In this document: piece after piece, positions 18,344-27,649 of the stretch
How the letters are laid out: each line of letters opens with the position of its first letter
Numbering within the stretch: the first letter of the stretch is position 1
Assembly (NCBI RefSeq): GCF_003208435.1
Contig: NZ_QKMF01000011.1
Coordinates: 1 to 64,000 of the forward strand
Origin: Pelagimonas varians
GTDB taxonomy: Bacteria > Pseudomonadota > Alphaproteobacteria > Rhodobacterales > Rhodobacteraceae
Direction of reading: 5' to 3'
Length of the DNA: 64,000 nucleotides
Notes under the pieces: generated by a model
What the model saw: the letters and a program-made list of their open reading frames with translations, nothing else
Told to the model about the DNA's origin: nothing
The model's database searches: none
Made by a program: the position numbers and the translations under genes

Positions 18344-19833
18344 CCAAGGCCTATCCGGGCGTTGTGGCCAATGACAACGTGACGTTTGACATCGGCAAGG
18401 GCGAAATTCATGCCTTGCTTGGTGAAAATGGCGCTGGAAAATCAACACTGGTAAAGATGATTTACGGGCTTGTGGCCCCCGATCGGGGGACCATGACGCT
18501 TGACGGGGCCAGTTTCGCGCCGCCCAAACCGTCGGTGGCGCGCCAAGCCGGCGTGGCAATGGTATTCCAGCATTTTTCCTTGTTTGATGCGCTTTCGGTG
18601 GCTGAAAACGTCGCTTTGGGGATGGAAAACCCGCCCAAGCCGCGCGATCTGGCGGCCCGCATCCGTGATGTCTCGGAGCAGTATGGTTTGCCCCTGGATC
18701 CCGCGCGTGATGTTAGCAGCCTATCAGCGGGTGAACGGCAACGGGTCGAAATCATTCGCTGTCTGCTACAAGATCCGCGGCTTTTGATCATGGACGAACC
18801 CACCAGTGTTTTGACCCCGCAAGAGGTAGAAATCTTGTTTGAAACCCTGCGCAAGTTGAAGTCCGAAGGCACTTCGATCCTATATATCTCACACAAGCTC
18901 GAAGAAATCCGGTCACTTTGCGATCATGCCACCATTCTGCGCCACGGCCAAAAAGTCGGGGATTGTACGCCATCCGAAACCTCGGCACGCGAACTGGCTG
19001 AATTGATGGTCGGCAGCAGCTTTGCCACCCCAAAGGCCCGCGATGTGCAACTGGGTGAAGTCGTGCTCAAGGTCCAAAACCTCGAACTGCCAGCGCTGGA
19101 CGGGATCGGGACACCCCTGCGCGACATCTCGTTTGAGCTGCGTAAAGGCGAAGTTTTGGGGATTGGTGGGGTCGCAGGCAACGGTCAGGATGAACTGCTG
19201 ATGGCCCTGTCAGGCGAACGTCTGTCAGACCCCGGCATGGTGACATTCCAAGGCAATGACGTCAGCCGCCAAGGCGCAGGGCAGCGCAGACTGCCCGGCC
19301 TTTTATCCGCACCCGAAGAACGGCTTGGACATGCAGCGGCACCTGATATGAGCCTGACCGAAAACGGAGTTTTGACCGCTGGCAAACGGGCCGGTCTGGT
19401 CCAAAACGGCTTTATTGATTGGGGCAAGTCGCGCAGGTTTGCCGAAGACGTCATCGAGAAATTCGATGTCCGCACACCCGGACCAAACGTCGCCGCACGC
19501 GCCCTTTCGGGCGGCAATCTGCAAAAATACGTGGTTGGCCGCGAAATCGTGCAAAAGCCTGAATTGCTGGTCATCAATCAACCGACGTGGGGCGTCGACG
19601 CCGCCGCTGCGGCCTCGATCCGGCAGGCTTTGCTGGATTTGGCGCATGGCGGCGCGGCAATCTTGGTAATCAGCCAAGACCTTGATGAACTCATGGAAAT
19701 TTCAGACTGTTTCGCAGCGCTCAACGAAGGGCGTCTGTCACAACCGCGCCCCGTACAGGGCCTTGATATGGAACAGATTGGTCTGATGCTGGGCGGAGCC
19801 CACGATATGGAGACAGCACATGTTGCGTCTTGA
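18310..19833 (+). CDS. ABC transporter ATPase, purine nucleoside/nucleobase uptake (BMP-associated)
   Basis: 507 residues with two fused ATPase domains, as in sugar and YufO-type nucleoside importers. Domain 1: Walker A GENGAGKST near residue 39, signature LSAGERQRVEI, Walker B LLIMDEPTS. Domain 2 is degenerate: GIGGVAGNGQDE in place of Walker A, LSGGNLQKYVVGRE signature, LVINQPTWGVD in place of Walker B (Gln for Glu). GTG start at 18310, inside the 3' end of xdhC, preceded by AAAGGAGAG. The following genes encode the two permeases and the BMP-type binding protein. Substrate is inferred from xdhABC linkage. Confidence 0.9.
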   Translation: MDDTLLSIQGLTKAYPGVVANDNVTFDIGKGEIHALLGENGAGKSTLVKMIYGLVAPDRGTMTLDGASFAPPKPSVARQAGVAMVFQHFSLFDALSVAENVALGMENPPKPRDLAARIRDVSEQYGLPLDPARDVSSLSAGERQRVEIIRCLLQDPRLLIMDEPTSVLTPQEVEILFETLRKLKSEGTSILYISHKLEEIRSLCDHATILRHGQKVGDCTPSETSARELAELMVGSSFATPKARDVQLGEVVLKVQNLELPALDGIGTPLRDISFELRKGEVLGIGGVAGNGQDELLMALSGERLSDPGMVTFQGNDVSRQGAGQRRLPGLLSAPEERLGHAAAPDMSLTENGVLTAGKRAGLVQNGFIDWGKSRRFAEDVIEKFDVRTPGPNVAARALSGGNLQKYVVGREIVQKPELLVINQPTWGVDAAAAASIRQALLDLAHGGAAILVISQDLDELMEISDCFAALNEGRLSQPRPVQGLDMEQIGLMLGGAHDMETAHVAS

Positions 19834-20905
19834 AAAACGCCCGCAGCCGTCGCGCGAATGGACGGCCCTTTCCCCGCTTTTGGCGGTGGCACTGACAATG
19901 CTTGTTGGCGGCATTTTGTTCGCCATTCTCGGGGCAAACCCGTTTGAAGCGATCCGAACGATTTTTTGGGACCCGATCTTTAGCGAACAATTCTCGGGAT
20001 TCACCCGTCCGCAACTGTTGGTCAAAGCCGGCCCACTGATCTTGATCGCCATTGGCCTGTCTATCGGGTTCAAGGCAGGCATCTGGAACATCGGGGCCGA
20101 AGGCCAGTATATCATGGGCGCAATATGCGGCGCGGGGGCAGGTTTGGCTTTCTACCCGTCCGACAGCGTTTTGATCTTTCCGCTGATGCTGATTGCGGGC
20201 GCACTTGGCGGCTGGGCTTGGGCGATGATCCCGGCGATTTTGAAAACCAAGCTGGGCACCAATGAAATCCTTGTGTCCTTGATGTTGGTCTATGTGGCCG
20301 AAACCATATTGGCCTCCGTCGCTTCGGGATTGCTGCGCAACCCTGACGGCATGGGGTTTCCCGGATCGCGAAACTTCAAGGAATGGGACGCCGCCTTTAA
20401 CTCTGAATTGATCACAGGAACCGGTATGCATTGGGGTGTCGTTGCAGCCTTTATTGCTGTCATCGCCGCCTATGTCCTGATGAGCCGCCATATTCAGGGG
20501 TTTAACATCCGCCTCACTGGCGAAGCCCCCCGCGCGGCCCGTTTCGCAGGCGTCAACCCAACGCGGATTGTGATTTTGTGCCTTGGTATCTCTGGCGCAT
20601 TGGCCGGAATGGCAGGCATGTTCGAAGCCACTGGCCCAGCCGGGCAGGTCAGCATTGATTTCAACGCGGGTTATGGCTTTACGGCCATCATCGTCGCGTT
20701 CTTGGGCCGCTTGAACCCCATTGGCATCTTGCTCGCGGGTCTTTTGATGGCGCTTACCTATATTGGCGGCGAATTGGCGCAGCTTATGCTGGGGCTTCCC
20801 GGTGCGGCGATACAACTGTTCCAAGGCATGCTGCTGTTCTTCTTGTTGGCAACTGACGTCTTTACCAACTACCGCCTGCGACTGACCAAAAAGGAGGCCG
20901 TGTGA
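19820..20905 (+). CDS. ABC transporter permease (nucleoside/purine type), subunit 1
   Basis: 361-residue inner-membrane permease of the BPD_transp_2 family (YufP type). About nine hydrophobic segments can be counted, starting with LSPLLAVALTMLVGGILFAI. Family marks are FKAGIWNIGAEGQYIMGAI near residue 85, KTKLGTNEILVSLML, and GYGFTAIIVAFLGRLNPIGIL near the end. It overlaps the ATPase gene by 14 bases and the next permease gene by one base. Forms a heterodimer with the product of 20905-21828. Confidence 0.9.
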   Translation: MLRLEKRPQPSREWTALSPLLAVALTMLVGGILFAILGANPFEAIRTIFWDPIFSEQFSGFTRPQLLVKAGPLILIAIGLSIGFKAGIWNIGAEGQYIMGAICGAGAGLAFYPSDSVLIFPLMLIAGALGGWAWAMIPAILKTKLGTNEILVSLMLVYVAETILASVASGLLRNPDGMGFPGSRNFKEWDAAFNSELITGTGMHWGVVAAFIAVIAAYVLMSRHIQGFNIRLTGEAPRAARFAGVNPTRIVILCLGISGALAGMAGMFEATGPAGQVSIDFNAGYGFTAIIVAFLGRLNPIGILLAGLLMALTYIGGELAQLMLGLPGAAIQLFQGMLLFFLLATDVFTNYRLRLTKKEAV

Positions 20906-21828
20906 TGGACCTATCTTCAATCTCTCCCGTTCTTTTGGTCGCCTCGATCATGGTATCGGCAACCCCCATTTTGTTCGCAGCTATTGGCGAATTGGTGGTG
21001 GAAAAATCCGGCGTTCTGAACCTCGGGGTCGAGGGCATGATGATCACCGGTGCAGTGGTCGGATTTGCCGTGGCCGTGAACACGGAATCCCCCTTGGTCG
21101 GCTTTGTTGCAGCGGCTGTTGCTGGCGCGGTGCTCAGCCTCGCCTTCGGGTTCCTGACACAGCACCTTCTGTCCAATCAGGTCGCCACCGGCCTTGGCCT
21201 GACCCTTGCTGGGCTTGGCCTGTCGGCATTGATCGGCAAACCCTATGAGGGGATGAAATCCCCCACATTGCCCAAGCTTGACCTTGGGCCGTTGTCAGAC
21301 ATTCCCGGCGTTGGAAAAATGGTGTTTTCCCATGATATCATGGTCTATGTCAGCATCTTGCTGGTGGCCGCTGTCTGGGCATTTCTCAAATTCACACGCG
21401 GCGGATTGATCCTGCGGGCGGTTGGCGAAAGCCACGACAGCGCCCATGCACTCGGGTACAAAGTGGTTCGTGTCCGCATGATCGCCATTCTTTTTGGCGG
21501 GGCTTGTGCGGGCCTTGGCGGCGCTTACCTTAGCCTCGTTCGTGTCCCGCAATGGACCGAAGGCATGACAGCAGGCGCAGGCTGGATCGCCCTTGCGATT
21601 GTTGTGTTTGCCAGCTGGCGTCCTTGGCGGATTTTGATCGGAGCGTATCTGTTTGGCGGCGTAACGGTGTTGCAGCTGAACCTGCAAGCGGCGGGGGCCA
21701 AGGTGCCGGTCGCCCTGCTGTCTGCTTCGCCCTATCTAATAACCATCTTGGTGCTTGTGATCATTTCGGCCCGCGGGGCGCATGGCGCACCGGCATCGCT
21801 CGGCCGGGTGTTTCACGCCTCCAATTGA
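20905..21828 (+). CDS. ABC transporter permease (nucleoside/purine type), subunit 2
   Basis: 307-residue membrane protein of the BPD_transp_2 family (YufQ type) with about eight hydrophobic segments. Family marks: ATPILFAAIGELVVEKSGVLNLGVEG near the N-terminus (shown here split as PILFAAIGE and VLNLGVEGMM), NQVATGLGLTLAGLGLSALIG, and GMTAGAGWIALAIVVFASW. The ATG at 20905 lies 7 bases after AAAAAGGAGG, a strong site; an adjacent GTG at 20902 is the alternative. TGATG overlap with the first permease. Confidence 0.9.
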   Translation: MDLSSISPVLLVASIMVSATPILFAAIGELVVEKSGVLNLGVEGMMITGAVVGFAVAVNTESPLVGFVAAAVAGAVLSLAFGFLTQHLLSNQVATGLGLTLAGLGLSALIGKPYEGMKSPTLPKLDLGPLSDIPGVGKMVFSHDIMVYVSILLVAAVWAFLKFTRGGLILRAVGESHDSAHALGYKVVRVRMIAILFGGACAGLGGAYLSLVRVPQWTEGMTAGAGWIALAIVVFASWRPWRILIGAYLFGGVTVLQLNLQAAGAKVPVALLSASPYLITILVLVIISARGAHGAPASLGRVFHASN

Positions 21829-22021
21829 CGATAGATTGCCTGCCGCCAGATGTGATCTCCGTTTTATCACCTCTGGCGGTTGGAATGGTCCTGCGATACC
21901 GTATCGCCTGAAAATAGGAGTAAGGCGCTCCTCGCGGGTCTGGTCTCTAGGCCCGCGCATCCAGCCCAACGAAGACACTGAAAAAGAAACCAACACGAAA
22001 ACCACCAATGGGGATAACACT

Positions 22022-23095
22022 ATGAACCGCAGAACACTGCTTGCCACGGTTGCCGCCGCAACCATCGTTTCGACTGCTGCTTGGGCTGACGATGCCGTCA
22101 CGGCCGGCTTTATTTTTATCGGCCCCGTTGGTGATGGCGGCTGGACATATGAGCACAACCAAGGCCGCTTGGCTGTGGAAGAAGCTTATGGTGACAAAGT
22201 TAAAACCGTCTACCAAGAGAACGTGCCAGAAAGCGCCGACGCTGAACGCGCGATCACGCAGATGGCGCTGGCCGGTGCTGACATCATCTTTACCACATCC
22301 TTTGGCTACATGGACCCGACACTGGCCGTTGCCGCCAAGTTCCCGAACGTGAAGTTCGAGCACGCAACCGGCTACAAGCAGGCAGACAACGTTGCCACCT
22401 ATAGCGCCCGTTTCTACGAAGGCCGCGCCGTTCAGGGCCACATTGCTGGCAACATGACCAAGACCAACAAGATCGGCTATATCGCCTCCTTCCCGATTCC
22501 CGAGGTTATTCGTGGCATCAACGCCGCCTATATCCACGCCAAAGAAGTGAACCCCGACGTCGAGTTTTCGGTTGTTTGGGCCTACACTTGGTTTGACCCC
22601 GCAAAAGAAGCAGACGCCGCACGCGCCTTGATCGAAAACGGCGCTGACGTGGTTTTGCAGCACACCGATTCCACCGCGCCTCAGGCCGCTGCAAAAGAAG
22701 CCGGAAATGTCATCACCTTCGGTCAGGCTTCTGACATGGCAGACTATGGCCCGATGCCTCGTGTGTCGTCGATCATCGACAACTGGGGTCCATACTATGT
22801 GGACCGTGTTGGCGCAGTCATGGACGGCACTTGGACCAGCGGCAACACCTGGGATGGTATCGCGCCCGGTATGGTTGGTATCGGCGAGATTTCCGATGCG
22901 GTTCCGGCCGAGGTCAAAGCATCCGCACTGGCGCTGAAAGACAGCATCGCATCGGGTGAATATCATACCTTCACAGGCCCGCTGAAAAAGCAGGACGGCA
23001 GCGATTGGTTGGCAGACGGAGAGACCGCCGATGATGGCACCTTGGCTGGCATGAACTTCTACGTTGAAGGCATCACCGCCGACATCCCTAACTAA
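22022..23095 (+). CDS. BMP-family periplasmic substrate-binding protein
   Basis: 357 residues with a Sec signal peptide (MNRRTLLATVAAATIVSTAAWA, cut near residue 22; quoted start is MNRRTLLATV). It is not a lipoprotein, unlike many BMP/Med proteins. Mature marks: GFIFIGPVGDGGWTYEHNQG, ITQMALAGADIIFTTSFGY, KIGYIASFPIPEVIRGINA and ALIENGADVVLQHTDS, all typical of purine nucleoside or purine base-binding BMP proteins. It follows the permeases by 193 bases, in which a longer open frame is probably untranslated, and is closed by a strong terminator at 23120-23149. Likely captures xanthine, hypoxanthine or guanosine for XdhAB. Confidence 0.9.
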   Translation: MNRRTLLATVAAATIVSTAAWADDAVTAGFIFIGPVGDGGWTYEHNQGRLAVEEAYGDKVKTVYQENVPESADAERAITQMALAGADIIFTTSFGYMDPTLAVAAKFPNVKFEHATGYKQADNVATYSARFYEGRAVQGHIAGNMTKTNKIGYIASFPIPEVIRGINAAYIHAKEVNPDVEFSVVWAYTWFDPAKEADAARALIENGADVVLQHTDSTAPQAAAKEAGNVITFGQASDMADYGPMPRVSSIIDNWGPYYVDRVGAVMDGTWTSGNTWDGIAPGMVGIGEISDAVPAEVKASALALKDSIASGEYHTFTGPLKKQDGSDWLADGETADDGTLAGMNFYVEGITADIPN

Positions 23096-23119
23096 GATCA
23101 CCAGTTAAACAAAATCCGA

Positions 23120-23149
23120 GGGCCGCCCAAAGCTTGGGTGGCCCTTTTT
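23120..23149 (+). terminator. Rho-independent terminator after the purine operon
   Basis: GGGCCGCCCAA (23120-23130), 3-nt loop AGC, TTGGGTGGCCC (23134-23144), then TTTTT. The 11-bp stem has a single G-U pair. It lies 24 bases after the BMP stop codon. Confidence 0.9.
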
Positions 23150-23271
23150 GATGCGCGCGTGAGCCAGAACTACCCCGTTCTACGCCATGTCATCACCCCG
23201 CGCATTCGTCTGCATGCTTGCCATTCTACGGTTGTGCCAGCATAGCTATCGGGCTGCACGGAGGGCGCGAC

Positions 23272-24021
23272 ATGTTGGAAATGATGGTTCTATTCGGTGC
23301 TGGATTCGCTGCGGGCATTTTGAACGCGATAGCGGGCGGCGGTACTTTCCTGACCTTTCCTGCTTTGGTCTGGTTTGGCATTCCGCCGGTTGCCGCCAAC
23401 GCGACATCAACCTTGGGGGCTTTGCCAGGGTATGTGTCGGCGGCATGGGCCTTTCGCCACGACGTCAAAGCCGAAGGCAGCCTGTCTTTGCGCGCAATTT
23501 TCGCAGTCTCTACTGTTGGCGCGGTGATCGGTGCGTTGCTGTTGATCGTCACCCCCAGTGATGTGTTTGTCGGTGTTGTTCCATGGCTTTTGCTGATCGC
23601 AACCGTCTTGTTCGGCGCAGGCCCGTTGATTTTGAAATTCGCCAAGTCGCGCGGCTTGGGCCAGGCGGGTGTGATTGCCTCAGGCATAGCGATCATGATG
23701 GTTGCGGTGTACGGCGGCTACTTTAATGGCGGTCTTGGCATCATGTTGCTGGCTGCCTTCAGCCTGCTTGGGTTCCAGAACCTGCATGGGATGAATGGGC
23801 TGAAAAACGTGATCTCGGCCATTATCTCGGTGGTGTCATCCGTCGCATTTATTTCGGCCGATCTGATAGAATGGCAGCCTGCTTTAGTCATAGGCGTTGC
23901 AGTCAGCATCGGCGGCTATGTGGGTGCCAGCCAAAGCCGCCGGATCAAGCGCACAGATCTGCTTCGCTGGTTTGTCACCGCCGTCGGCGCCGTTACAACC
24001 GTGATTTTCTTTGTGTCTTAA
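23272..24021 (+). CDS. TauE/SafE family membrane exporter
   Basis: 249 residues with seven to eight hydrophobic segments. The family hallmark lies at the N-terminus: GAGFAAGILNAIAGGGTFLTFPAL, here given as FAAGILNAIAGGG and TFPALVWFGIPPV, and is repeated in the second half as GGYFNGGLGIMLLAAFSLLG. Members move sulfite, sulfoacetate and other organosulfur or organic anions. The ATG at 23272 follows GGAGGGCG, so the upstream 18 codons are left out. It converges on the VWA gene with the stop codons overlapping. Substrate cannot be told from sequence. Confidence 0.88.
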   Translation: MLEMMVLFGAGFAAGILNAIAGGGTFLTFPALVWFGIPPVAANATSTLGALPGYVSAAWAFRHDVKAEGSLSLRAIFAVSTVGAVIGALLLIVTPSDVFVGVVPWLLLIATVLFGAGPLILKFAKSRGLGQAGVIASGIAIMMVAVYGGYFNGGLGIMLLAAFSLLGFQNLHGMNGLKNVISAIISVVSSVAFISADLIEWQPALVIGVAVSIGGYVGASQSRRIKRTDLLRWFVTAVGAVTTVIFFVS

Positions 24022-24710
24022 TCCAACCGCCCAATCACCGAGCAGCCCAATGTCACCCGCAATGCGCCAACCAGTTGATCTACCGTTTCAGCGCCCACAT
24101 ATTGCCCGCCTGTCCGGTCCGCCAAACAACTGGCAACGCTGATCGCTTCGTTGTAATCGTTGTGACCTTCGCCTTCCCAAGCGAATTGATCGCCGCGCAC
24201 CTTGTAGCCAATCACATGCACGGTCAGATCTTTGCCCTTGGCCGCCAATTGCGCCGCCAAAGCACATGGATCGCCGCCGCAGGTTTCCTTGCCATCCGTG
24301 ACCAGAACAATCGCACCGGGTTGGGTTTGGTAATTCAGGGCGTCTGCGGCCGCTGCAACGGCCTCGGTCAATGGGGTGTCGCCGTCCGGTTCCAATGCAT
24401 CAACGTCATCCAAGATTTTCGGAGCCGCTTCCCACTGGGGACCAAACCGCACATCGACATTTCCGCATCCTCCTTCGCCACCTGGACCATAGATGATCAA
24501 CCCAAGACGACGTGATTGCCCGATGGTTGGCAATGCGGTGTGCAGGGCGCGGCGCGCTTCGAAAATACGGGGTTCATTGATTGTGTTGAACCCCATTTCC
24601 GCCATAGAGCCAGAGCCGTCAAAGACGATCATCGCGTCCTCGGTGCACATCTCGCTTGCACCGGCGGGTGAAAGCGAAACCACAAAGGGGAGAATAAAAG
24701 CCATGCGCAT
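24018..24710 (-). CDS. Secreted von Willebrand factor A domain protein
   Basis: 230 residues. A signal peptide (MRMAFILPFVVSLSPAGAS) is followed by a complete VWA domain: MIDAS motif IVFDGSGSM near residue 30, the threonine DGDTPLTEAV, and VLVTDGKETCGGD. Cysteine pairs suggest disulfides in the periplasm. The VWA fills nearly the whole protein, with no second domain. I choose the ATG at 24710; an in-frame ATG two codons on (24704) is equally possible. Partner and role unknown. Its start faces the aldo/keto reductase gene, with a 117-base divergent gap. Confidence 0.82.
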   Translation of the reverse strand: MRMAFILPFVVSLSPAGASEMCTEDAMIVFDGSGSMAEMGFNTINEPRIFEARRALHTALPTIGQSRRLGLIIYGPGGEGGCGNVDVRFGPQWEAAPKILDDVDALEPDGDTPLTEAVAAAADALNYQTQPGAIVLVTDGKETCGGDPCALAAQLAAKGKDLTVHVIGYKVRGDQFAWEGEGHNDYNEAISVASCLADRTGGQYVGAETVDQLVGALRVTLGCSVIGRLD

Positions 24711-24827
24711 GGGATCAACCTGCACGGCACAGCCTGCCTTGTCCAGTTGCACCTAAGTGCCCCACGCCTCTCGCCCTGCCCCTCACAAGGGCTTTTGCAA
24801 TCTGTATCTTTGTGTAACCTTGCCCGT

Positions 24828-25760
24828 ATGACACAGCTTACAACCCTATCGGGGGATAGCCCCGCCCGTTTCGCCTTTGGCACCATGCAATTTGGCGGCC
24901 GAGCCGATGAAACTGCCAGCCAAGCATTGTTCGACGCCTGCCGCGAAGCAGGCATTCGCCATTTTGACACGGCACACGCTTACACGGAGGGTGCATCTGA
25001 AACCCTTTTGGGAAATTTCGCGGCCAATGAGCGCGAGAAACTGTTTATTGCCACAAAAGCTGGATATGCTGGCGGCAGTTCGCGCGAAAACATTCTGACA
25101 ACATTTGATCAAAGCCGATCTCGCCTTGGAATGGATGTGGTTGATCTGCTGTACCTGCACCGGTTTGACGACGACACGCCCTTAGAAGAATCTTTTGAAA
25201 CCTTGGCCGAACTGCAATCAGCCGGCAAAATCCGTTTCATCGGGGTGTCAAACTTTGCTGCATGGCAGGTGATGAAGGCGCAATCTGTCGCCGCCACATT
25301 CGGTACACGTATCGACGTGATCCAGCCGATGTATAATCTGGTGAAACGTCAGGTCGAAGTTGAAATCTTGCCGATGTGCGCCTCCGAAGGCATCTTGCCG
25401 GTTCCCTATTCTCCGCTTGGCGGCGGGCTTTTGACAGGGAAATATTCGGGTGGTCGCGGTGGACGATTGACCGAAGACGAACGTTACGGGGCCCGCTATG
25501 GCCAGAAACAGATGCACGATACTGCGCAGGCCTTGGTCGATCTAGGTGCCGAAGTTGGTACAGATCCGGCAACGCTTGCCGTGGCTTGGGTGGCCCATCA
25601 CAGCGTCAGGCCGGTGCCAATTTTGTCGGCCCGTTCCGCCACGCAATTGCGCCCGTCGCTAGAGGGAATGCGCTTTCCGATGGATGATGCACTCTATGCC
25701 CGCCTATCCGCGCTTAGCGCCACACCGCCGCCAGCAACCGACAGGCTAGAAGAAGCCTAG
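24828..25760 (+). CDS. Aldo/keto reductase
   Basis: 310-residue NAD(P)H-dependent reductase of the (beta/alpha)8 AKR superfamily. The catalytic tetrad is visible: Asp and Tyr in HFDTAHAYTEGASE, Lys in FIATKAGYAG, His in DLLYLHRFDDDTP. GVSNFAAWQVM and PYSPLGGGLLTGKYSGG are family blocks, and VPILSARSATQLRPSLEG is the C-terminal cofactor-phosphate site. The ATG at 24828 starts the usual length; the ribosome binding site is poor. It converges on the nitroreductase gene with four bases overlap. Substrate unknown. Confidence 0.88.
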   Translation: MTQLTTLSGDSPARFAFGTMQFGGRADETASQALFDACREAGIRHFDTAHAYTEGASETLLGNFAANEREKLFIATKAGYAGGSSRENILTTFDQSRSRLGMDVVDLLYLHRFDDDTPLEESFETLAELQSAGKIRFIGVSNFAAWQVMKAQSVAATFGTRIDVIQPMYNLVKRQVEVEILPMCASEGILPVPYSPLGGGLLTGKYSGGRGGRLTEDERYGARYGQKQMHDTAQALVDLGAEVGTDPATLAVAWVAHHSVRPVPILSARSATQLRPSLEGMRFPMDDALYARLSALSATPPPATDRLEEA

Positions 25761-26425
25761 CGCCAGCTGACCGCTTCCTGCGCCGGGGCACGGGCAGTGC
25801 GGAATTGATTGGCTGGGTGGTCCGGATCAGGGCGACCCAGCGCAATCCCGCACAGCACATCACGCTCTTCCGAGACATCAAACCAGTCGCGCATAAAGGG
25901 TGAAAACCCCGCAATCGAGGCCATTGCGATCCCCCCGAACCCCCGCGCCTGAAGGCCCAACAGCACCGCTGTGACAAAGGCCCCGCAATCCAGCACCCCA
26001 TAGGGGCCCAAGGCCTTGGGGGTCGTGATCAACAAAAAATGCGGCGCGCCAAACAGGCGAAAGTTTTCGCGCATTTGTTGGGCTGATCCGGCGCGATCAC
26101 CTTTTTCGATTCCCACGGCCTCATACAATTGCCAACCGCAGGCGCGTCGGCGGGCTTGGTATTCGCCTTCATAGGCCGCGGGAAACGCGATATCACTTGC
26201 GTGCGGCGCGTCCACCACATGATCGTACAGCGCGGTTGCCAGACGCGCTGTTTCTTCTGCCCCGCAGGCTGTCACATGCCACGGTTGGGAATTGCACCAC
26301 GACGGCACATACTGCGCATCGGCCAGCACCGCGTCTATCACTTCATGGGACACCGTTTCAGGGCGGAAACCGCGACAAGACGCGCGGGTGCGCAGTAAAT
26401 CGGCAAAGAATTCAGACTGTGTCAC
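25757..26425 (-). CDS. Nitroreductase family flavoprotein
   Basis: 222 residues of the FMN-dependent nitroreductase fold. Marks: the N-terminal RTRASCRGFRPETV (FMN phosphate loop), YVPSWCNSQPWHV (FMN-binding loop), and GFGGIAMASIAGF with the C-terminal IALGRPDPDHPANQFRTAR. It starts with GTG in a four-base overlap with the end of the CoA-transferase gene, so the two are cotranscribed. Members reduce nitro compounds, quinones or enones; linkage to an AMACR-type enzyme suggests acyl-CoA or xenobiotic work, which is only inference. Confidence 0.85.
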   Translation of the reverse strand: MTQSEFFADLLRTRASCRGFRPETVSHEVIDAVLADAQYVPSWCNSQPWHVTACGAEETARLATALYDHVVDAPHASDIAFPAAYEGEYQARRRACGWQLYEAVGIEKGDRAGSAQQMRENFRLFGAPHFLLITTPKALGPYGVLDCGAFVTAVLLGLQARGFGGIAMASIAGFSPFMRDWFDVSEERDVLCGIALGRPDPDHPANQFRTARAPAQEAVSWR

Positions 26426-27504
26426 AACAGGCCTCTTTGTTTGAGATCGCTTAGAATATCGGCGCTGTGCTGACCGCGCATCGGGCTTTGTTTGGGTGCA
26501 CTTGGCTCTGCCCCGTCAAATCGCGGCGCAGCAGCAGGACCGTCCGCCCCCCAAATCGCGCGGGCTGACATATGTGGATCTCTGCGTGCCTCGCTTGGGG
26601 ACAAGACCGGCGCAACGCAGGCATCGGTTCCATCAAAGATTTCGGCCCAATGCGCCCGTGGGTGAAGCGCAAATAGCGCTGCCAAACGCGATGTTTGCTG
26701 CGGCCAAAGCCCTTGGTCAAATTGCGCGGCGAAGTCCGGATCATCCGCAAGGCCCATCAAATTTAAAAACATTGCGTAAAACTTTGGTTCAAGGCATTGC
26801 ACTGAAACAAAGCCGCCATCCGCACAGCGATAGCATCGCGACCAATGCGGCCCGTCCAGCAAGGACTCCCCCCGTGCGGCTGTCGAAAACTGCCCCCCCA
26901 TCGACAGGAGCAGCGCCATCATGTGACTGGCCCCGTCAACGATTGCGGCGTCGACAACAGTGCCCTGCCCGGTCTGTTTGGCGCGCAGAAGGCCAGCCAG
27001 CATTCCGACCGCCAGATACATCGCCCCGCCGCCAATGTCGCCCAACATCGTCGGCGGCACCCCCGGCACATCAGCTGGCAAGCCGCCGTAAAACAACGCC
27101 CCGCTGAGGCTGAGATAATTCAGATCATGCCCCGCTTGCGCCGCGCGCGGCCCGTCTTGGCCCCAGCCGGTCATGCGCCCGTAAACCAACGACGGGTTCA
27201 AGGCATGCGCCTCTTTCGGCCCCAATCCCAGACGCTCCATAACTCCGGGCCGCATACCTTCGGTCAGCCCGTCAGCCCCTTTAATCAGTGCATGGGCGAC
27301 GGCAAGATCTGCGGTGTCTTTTAGATCAAGGGCAATTGACCGCTTGCCACGATCCAACAAATTGCGTTCTTGCTTGCCCGGCGTATCAGCAGCTGTTTTT
27401 CGGTGAACAACCGTCACATCCGCCCCAAGGTCGGCCAGCAACATACCGGCAAAGGGCGCAGGCCCCAGCGCTTCAAATTCTAAAATCCGGATACCGTGCA
27501 GCAT
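26422..27504 (-). CDS. CaiB/BaiF CoA-transferase family III protein (AMACR-like)
   Basis: 360-residue acyl-CoA enzyme resembling alpha-methylacyl-CoA racemases. Marks: RILEFEALGPAPFAGMLLADLGADV at the N-terminus (quoted in part as ILEFEALGPAPFAGMLLAD), RGKRSIALDLKD, NPSLVYGRMTGWGQDGP, SLSGALFYGG and MLGDIGGGAMYLAVGML with the aspartate at the expected active site. The ATG at 27504 follows AAGGGGAGA; the frame continues upstream 12 codons without support. Divergent from the helicase gene by 145 bases. Either a racemase for methyl-branched acyl-CoAs or a CoA-transferase. Confidence 0.85.
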   Translation of the reverse strand: MLHGIRILEFEALGPAPFAGMLLADLGADVTVVHRKTAADTPGKQERNLLDRGKRSIALDLKDTADLAVAHALIKGADGLTEGMRPGVMERLGLGPKEAHALNPSLVYGRMTGWGQDGPRAAQAGHDLNYLSLSGALFYGGLPADVPGVPPTMLGDIGGGAMYLAVGMLAGLLRAKQTGQGTVVDAAIVDGASHMMALLLSMGGQFSTAARGESLLDGPHWSRCYRCADGGFVSVQCLEPKFYAMFLNLMGLADDPDFAAQFDQGLWPQQTSRLAALFALHPRAHWAEIFDGTDACVAPVLSPSEARRDPHMSARAIWGADGPAAAPRFDGAEPSAPKQSPMRGQHSADILSDLKQRGLL

Positions 27505-27649
27505 AGTCTCTCCCCTTGCGAAACAAGACCTTGTTTCCATCCAGATGAAAAGCCCCGAGACGCGGCGTCACATTGTCCAACCTCGCACAAACCGGCAGCC
27601 CGCCTACATCAGTGTTTTTCTTTTGTTCTTGACGCGCTACCCTATCGGG

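Noticed and set aside
19721-20920. 399-codon minus-strand frame opposite the permease genes
   Set aside because: Antisense of ABC ATPase and permease genes with clear families and operon overlaps.
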